A stretch of 9,356 nt of DNA from Chloroflexota bacterium (lineage in GTDB: Bacteria > Chloroflexota > Dehalococcoidia > Plut-88900): positions 1 through 9,356 of the forward strand of contig JACZVB010000031.1 in the NCBI GenBank assembly GCA_022572865.1, read 5' to 3'. Numbering within the stretch: position 1 is the first letter of the stretch; every line of letters starts with the position of its first letter. Below are positions 6,434-9,356 of the stretch, piece by piece. The position numbers and the translations under genes were made by a program. The notes under the pieces were generated by a model that was not told the origin of the DNA, made no database searches, and saw only the letters and a program-made list of their open reading frames with translations.

Positions 6434-7778
6434 TGCCGGCCCTCAACATCTCTCTAGCTGCGGAGAGGGCCCGGCGCACCTGCTCGGGGGCCGTCCCTCC
6501 CGGCGTGTTCCTGGCGGCGATGGAGGATTCCACGGTTATGGAGAACACGTCATCCTCGAACAGCGGTGAGAACCGCTTGTAATCTTCAAGGGTCAGCTTG
6601 TTCAAGGCAAGTCCTCTATCGGCAGCGTAGCCTACCAGCTCTTTTACCGCCTTGTGGGCCTGGCGAAAAGAGAGGCCCCTGGAGGCCAGGTAGTCGGCCA
6701 GGTCCGTGGCCAGGATGCCGCTGTATATACCTGCCTCGGCCGCGGCCCGAGTCCTATCCCCCTCGACTTTCATGGTCCTGACCATCCCGGCCATCACCCC
6801 CAGGGTGGCGCTTAGGGTGTCCACCGTGTCGAAGAGGCCCTCCTTGTCCTCCTGAAGGTCTTTATTATAGGCCAGGGGGAGGGCCTTAAGGGTGGTGAGG
6901 AGCGACACCAGGTTCCCGTATACCCGGCCCGTCTTGCCCCGGGCCAGCTCCGCCACGTCCGGGTTGCGCTTCTGGGGCATTATGCTGCTGCCCGTGGTGT
7001 AATCGGGGTCCAGGGTGACGAAGCCGAACTCCTCCGAAGACCAGATGATCAGCTCCTCGGACAGCCGGGACAGGTGCAGCATAGCCATGCACGCCGCGGA
7101 GTGGTATTCGACCACGAAGTCCCTATCGGACACCGAGTCCATGCTGTTGCGGCTCACCTGGGAGAACCCCAGGTTCCGGGCCACGGACTCCCTGTCGATG
7201 GGATAGGTCACCCCGGCCAGGGCCCCGCTCCCCAGGGGCAGCACGTCGGTACGCTTGCGGCAGTCCCGGAACCGTTCCACATCCCGCTGGGCCATCTCGA
7301 AATAGGCCAGCAGGTGGTGGGCCAGCAGCACGGGCTGTGCCCTCTGGAGATGGGTGTAGCCCGGCATTATGATGTCGATGCCGGTCTCGGCCTGGTCCAG
7401 GAGCGCCTCCTGGAACCGTTGCAGGCCCTTGACTACATCCTCGATGGCCTCCTTAACGAAGAGGCGCATGTCCAGGGCAATCTGGTCGTTGCGAGAGCGG
7501 GCGGTGTGGAGTTTCCCGGCCACGTCGCCTATCAGGTCGTGGAGCCGGGCCTCGATGTTCATGTGGATGTCTTCGAGCTCGTCCTTGAAGGGGAAGGCGC
7601 CCCCTTCGATCTCCTCCTGGATGGAGGCGAGGCCGTCGCAGATGGCCCGGGCCTCGGTCTCGGAGATGATGCCCTGTTTGCCCAGCATCCGGGCGTGGGC
7701 CATCGACCCGGCGATGTCGTGTTTATACAGCCGCCGGTCGAAGGGTATGGATATGGTATAAGCCAGGGGGTTATCCAC
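6426..7778 (-). CDS. argH: Argininosuccinate lyase (short N-terminus)
   Basis: ArgH splits argininosuccinate into arginine and fumarate, the last step of arginine synthesis, as a homotetramer. The 450-residue product shows SIPFDRRLYKHDIAGS (10-25), TARSRNDQ (92-99), the catalytic-base segment THLQRAQPV (142-150, His143), and the superfamily signature GSSIMPQKRNPD (263-274) with the catalytic Ser of the flexible loop. The C-terminal region (ATDLADYLASRGLSFRQAH) is normal. The start is GTG 7778, preceded by AGGAAGAAGG; a TGA in frame 15-17 nt upstream rules out a longer product. As a result the usual first 12-20 residues, which carry the LWGGRF-type motif, are missing. It overlaps the upstream maoC stop by 8 nt and rpe by 8 nt. 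Function is likely retained because all core motifs are present, but the missing N-terminal arm is odd. Confidence 0.94.
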   Translation of the reverse strand: MDNPLAYTISIPFDRRLYKHDIAGSMAHARMLGKQGIISETEARAICDGLASIQEEIEGGAFPFKDELEDIHMNIEARLHDLIGDVAGKLHTARSRNDQIALDMRLFVKEAIEDVVKGLQRFQEALLDQAETGIDIIMPGYTHLQRAQPVLLAHHLLAYFEMAQRDVERFRDCRKRTDVLPLGSGALAGVTYPIDRESVARNLGFSQVSRNSMDSVSDRDFVVEYHSAACMAMLHLSRLSEELIIWSSEEFGFVTLDPDYTTGSSIMPQKRNPDVAELARGKTGRVYGNLVSLLTTLKALPLAYNKDLQEDKEGLFDTVDTLSATLGVMAGMVRTMKVEGDRTRAAAEAGIYSGILATDLADYLASRGLSFRQAHKAVKELVGYAADRGLALNKLTLEDYKRFSPLFEDDVFSITVESSIAARNTPGGTAPEQVRRALSAAREMLRAGNG

Positions 7779-9156
7779 CGTCCTTCTTCCTAATCATGAC
7801 CCGTCTTCTCAGGGTGAGGACCTGTTCATCCTTCTGGTTCCAGGCCCGGGTCTCGACATACAATATTCCCCTGTCCGGCTTGCTCTTGGACTCCCGTTTA
7901 TCCAGGACCTCCGTCTCGGCGTAGATGGTATCGCCGTGGAATGTGGGGCCCAGGTGTTTGATGCTCTCGTACTCCAGGTTTGCGATGGCCTTGCCGCTGA
8001 TGTCCCGGACGCTCATGCCCACCACCAGGCTGATGACGAAGAGGCCGTTAACCAGCCGCTGGCCGAACTGGCTGTCCTTCATGTAGTGCGCGTCGATGTG
8101 CAGGGGCTGGTGGTTCATGGTAATCATGCTGAAGAGGGTATCGTCGTACTCGTTGACTGTGCGTCCGGGCCAGTGTTTGAATACGTCACCGACGTTGTAC
8201 TCCTCGAACCAGCTACCGAATTTGTCCCTTCCGTCGTGGATCAGATCGAGGATCTCATCCATACGTTCCACGTCGATGATGCAGTCCCGAATCGTCCCCG
8301 TAACGAGCATGATCTCGGCGGCCACCACGCGTCCTTTTCCGTCCTTGGTCGGAAGCAGTCGCTGGCTGATCACGGCCTGAAGCGCATCCGCCAAGCGACC
8401 GCGGATGATCTCCTGCTCCTCTGCACGGAACACGGCAATGATCCGCGAGAGGGTCTGCACCGCGTTCTTCGTGTGAACGGTGGAGATGACCAGGTGGCCT
8501 GTTTCGGCCGCCTTGAGCGCCGTGTCGATGGTTTCTTTGTCGCGCATCTCACCGATGAGCATGACATCCGGGTCCTGGCGGAGGCCGGAGCGGAGGCCCG
8601 ACGCAAAGGACTCGGTATCAAAACCCACATCGCGTTGTGTGACCGAAGAGTTGAGATCACGATGCAGAAATTCGATGGGATTCTCCAGCGTGATGATGTG
8701 CTTCTTCATGTTCCGGTTGATGTACCCGACGATGGCCGCCATCGTGGAGCTCTTCCCGCTGCCTGTAACCCCCGTGACCAGGATCAACCCCCGCTCGGAC
8801 TTGGCTATCTTCTCGAGGACCGGGGGAAGCCTGAGGTCGGCGAACGTCGGAATCTCAAGCGGGATGATCCTCATGACGATTGACAGAACGCCGCACTGCC
8901 TAAGGATGGTGATGCGGAAGCGTCCAAGCCCCGGAAGGCCCCAAGCACAGTCATAGTCCATGATCTCGTCGATGCGGGCCCGGTCCTGTTCGTGGGGAAT
9001 GAGCTTCAGGGCCAACTCACGGACTTGAGCGTGGGAGATCTTCTGGTCGGTGAGCGGAGTCAGATCTCCGTCCACCCGGGCTCGGACGAAGTCACCGGCC
9101 TTGATGTGGATGTCACTTGCCCCATCCGCAATCGCCTTCTTGAACAACTCATTCAT
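7771..9156 (-). CDS. In-frame fusion: PilT-type retraction ATPase (C-terminally truncated) + MaoC-like enoyl-CoA hydratase
   Basis: The 461-residue frame has two unrelated parts. Residues 1 to about 312 match PilT, the hexameric ATPase that powers type IV pilus retraction. They show an N-terminal GASDIHIKAG (12-21), Walker A GVTGSGKS (129-136), Asp box ITLENPIEFLH (155-165), Walker B DVMLIGEMRD (197-206, Glu203), His box STVHTKN (225-231) and TIRDCIID (288-295) near the AIRNLIRE position. PilT normally continues 30-40 residues further. Instead, from about 313, the protein becomes a MaoC-like hot-dog hydratase: WFEEYNVGDVFKHWPGRT (316-333), QPLHIDAHY (350-358), FHGDTIYAETEVLD (406-419). The PhaJ catalytic Asp position is Asn348, with His353 kept. 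ATG 9156 has GAGGGTG 8 nt upstream. The MaoC part has no credible start of its own; ATG at residue 299 is the nearest. The fusion may be real or an assembly join. Confidence 0.85.
   Translation of the reverse strand: MNELFKKAIADGASDIHIKAGDFVRARVDGDLTPLTDQKISHAQVRELALKLIPHEQDRARIDEIMDYDCAWGLPGLGRFRITILRQCGVLSIVMRIIPLEIPTFADLRLPPVLEKIAKSERGLILVTGVTGSGKSSTMAAIVGYINRNMKKHIITLENPIEFLHRDLNSSVTQRDVGFDTESFASGLRSGLRQDPDVMLIGEMRDKETIDTALKAAETGHLVISTVHTKNAVQTLSRIIAVFRAEEQEIIRGRLADALQAVISQRLLPTKDGKGRVVAAEIMLVTGTIRDCIIDVERMDEILDLIHDGRDKFGSWFEEYNVGDVFKHWPGRTVNEYDDTLFSMITMNHQPLHIDAHYMKDSQFGQRLVNGLFVISLVVGMSVRDISGKAIANLEYESIKHLGPTFHGDTIYAETEVLDKRESKSKPDRGILYVETRAWNQKDEQVLTLRRRVMIRKKDGG
8205..8235 (-). other. 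Junction between PilT-like and MaoC-like sequence
   Basis: The protein here reads HDGRDKFGSWFEEY (308-320 region). PilT proteins usually have a GR(D/E)xYG motif followed by TQTFDQ, and MaoC proteins often begin with xKFGxxFEE. The two families therefore resemble each other locally at GRDKFG, which is where they are joined. Arg codons before the join are CGC 10, CGG 6, CGT 4, AGG 3, CGA 2; after it they are CGG 5, AGG/AGA 5, CGC 1. Ser changes from mixed TCC/TCG/TCT/AGC to almost all AGC. This supports two different origins. Confidence 0.6.
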
Positions 9157-9219
9157 CAGCGTCGCACCCTCGGCAATCCGACGTCAATTTAGAGAACCAA
9201 CCTGTTCAAAGCTGTGGAC

Positions 9220-9356
9220 TCACAGCGCGGAATGCCAATCAAGTCCCATTCGACTGCGAGCTTCAACCAGTGTCTCCCGAGCCACAGCGCGCGCTCGATC
9301 AGCTCCCGCCTCCAGCACGCCACGCACCTCTGCGGGGTGTGCCCGGAGGTGCTCAG
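9220..9356 (-). CDS. trpS: C-terminal end of tryptophanyl-tRNA synthetase (partial)
   Basis: A minus-strand frame enters from the right edge (first full codon 9354-9352) and ends at TGA 9222-9220, giving 44 residues. They read EHLRAHPAEVRGVLEAG, then ADRARAVARETLVEARSRMG. This resembles the last helices of class I TrpRS, where a segment like (R)xPxxVxxVLxxGxxRARxVAxETLxExRxAMGL is typical. TrpRS charges tRNA-Trp in the cytoplasm. Catalytic HIGH and KMSKS motifs are outside the window, so the call rests on the tail only. It lies 63 nt upstream of the pilT-like start on the same strand, and its codon use (CGC, CGT, CGA, GCG) is like the PilT part, not like maoC-argH. Confidence 0.65.
   Translation of the reverse strand, partial: EHLRAHPAEVRGVLEAGADRARAVARETLVEARSRMGLDWHSAL

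Noticed and set aside
7074..7793. 239-codon open frame on the plus strand opposite argH
   Set aside because: It covers the ArgH catalytic region in antisense, is low-complexity (rich in Gly, Val, His, Gln) and has no family features.
8220..8262. Separate start for a free-standing MaoC gene at ATG of residue 299
   Set aside because: That Met lies inside sequence still matching PilT, has no clear Shine-Dalgarno, and would add about 15 PilT-like residues to MaoC; internal initiation cannot be excluded but is not supported.
7936..8883. 315-codon open frame on the plus strand opposite the PilT-MaoC gene
   Set aside because: It is an antisense shadow: the minus-strand frame has complete PilT and MaoC motifs, while this frame shows no recognisable domain and lies wholly within it.

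Overview
The window looks like GC-rich bacterial chromosome, most likely a Chloroflexota (Dehalococcoidia-like) genome. That placement rests on the style of the RecG, FakA, MaoC-like and ArgH proteins and on gene order; it comes from family knowledge and was not searched. Every gene is on the minus strand except rpmB. The genes are housekeeping, with one oddity at each end.

Left edge (1-429): the first 99 residues of an XRE-type helix-turn-helix protein that runs off the window, probably an HTH-ImmA/IrrE metallopeptidase regulator. Between it and recG is a palindromic half-site array (332-366). Region 430-5377 is a compact minus-strand operon read fakA (fatty acid kinase) -> fakB/degV (fatty-acid-binding partner) -> recG (branch-migration helicase). 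Its head faces a divergent rpmB (ribosomal protein L28, 5490-5675), which has a good extended -10 promoter. The order resembles the rpmB / yloV-recG neighbourhood of Firmicutes, but no Asp23-type gene lies between rpmB and fakA.

Region 5676-5749 separates convergent rpmB and rpe and is very G-rich on the plus strand, with a canonical G-quadruplex pattern. Region 5750-8215 is a second minus-strand operon read maoC-like hydratase -> argH (argininosuccinate lyase) -> rpe (ribulose-phosphate 3-epimerase). Each junction has an 8-nt stop/start overlap, so these three reading frames look co-adapted.

The most striking feature is at 7771-9156. The MaoC hydratase domain has no start codon of its own. 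It is fused in frame to a PilT-type retraction ATPase that has lost its last few dozen residues. Upstream of the PilT segment lies the C-terminal end of trpS (tryptophanyl-tRNA synthetase). Arg and Ser codon choice changes at the fusion point near 8220. Either a foreign trpS-pilT segment recombined into the maoC-argH-rpe operon, making a chimeric gene, or two genomes were joined during assembly. The sequence alone does not decide between these.
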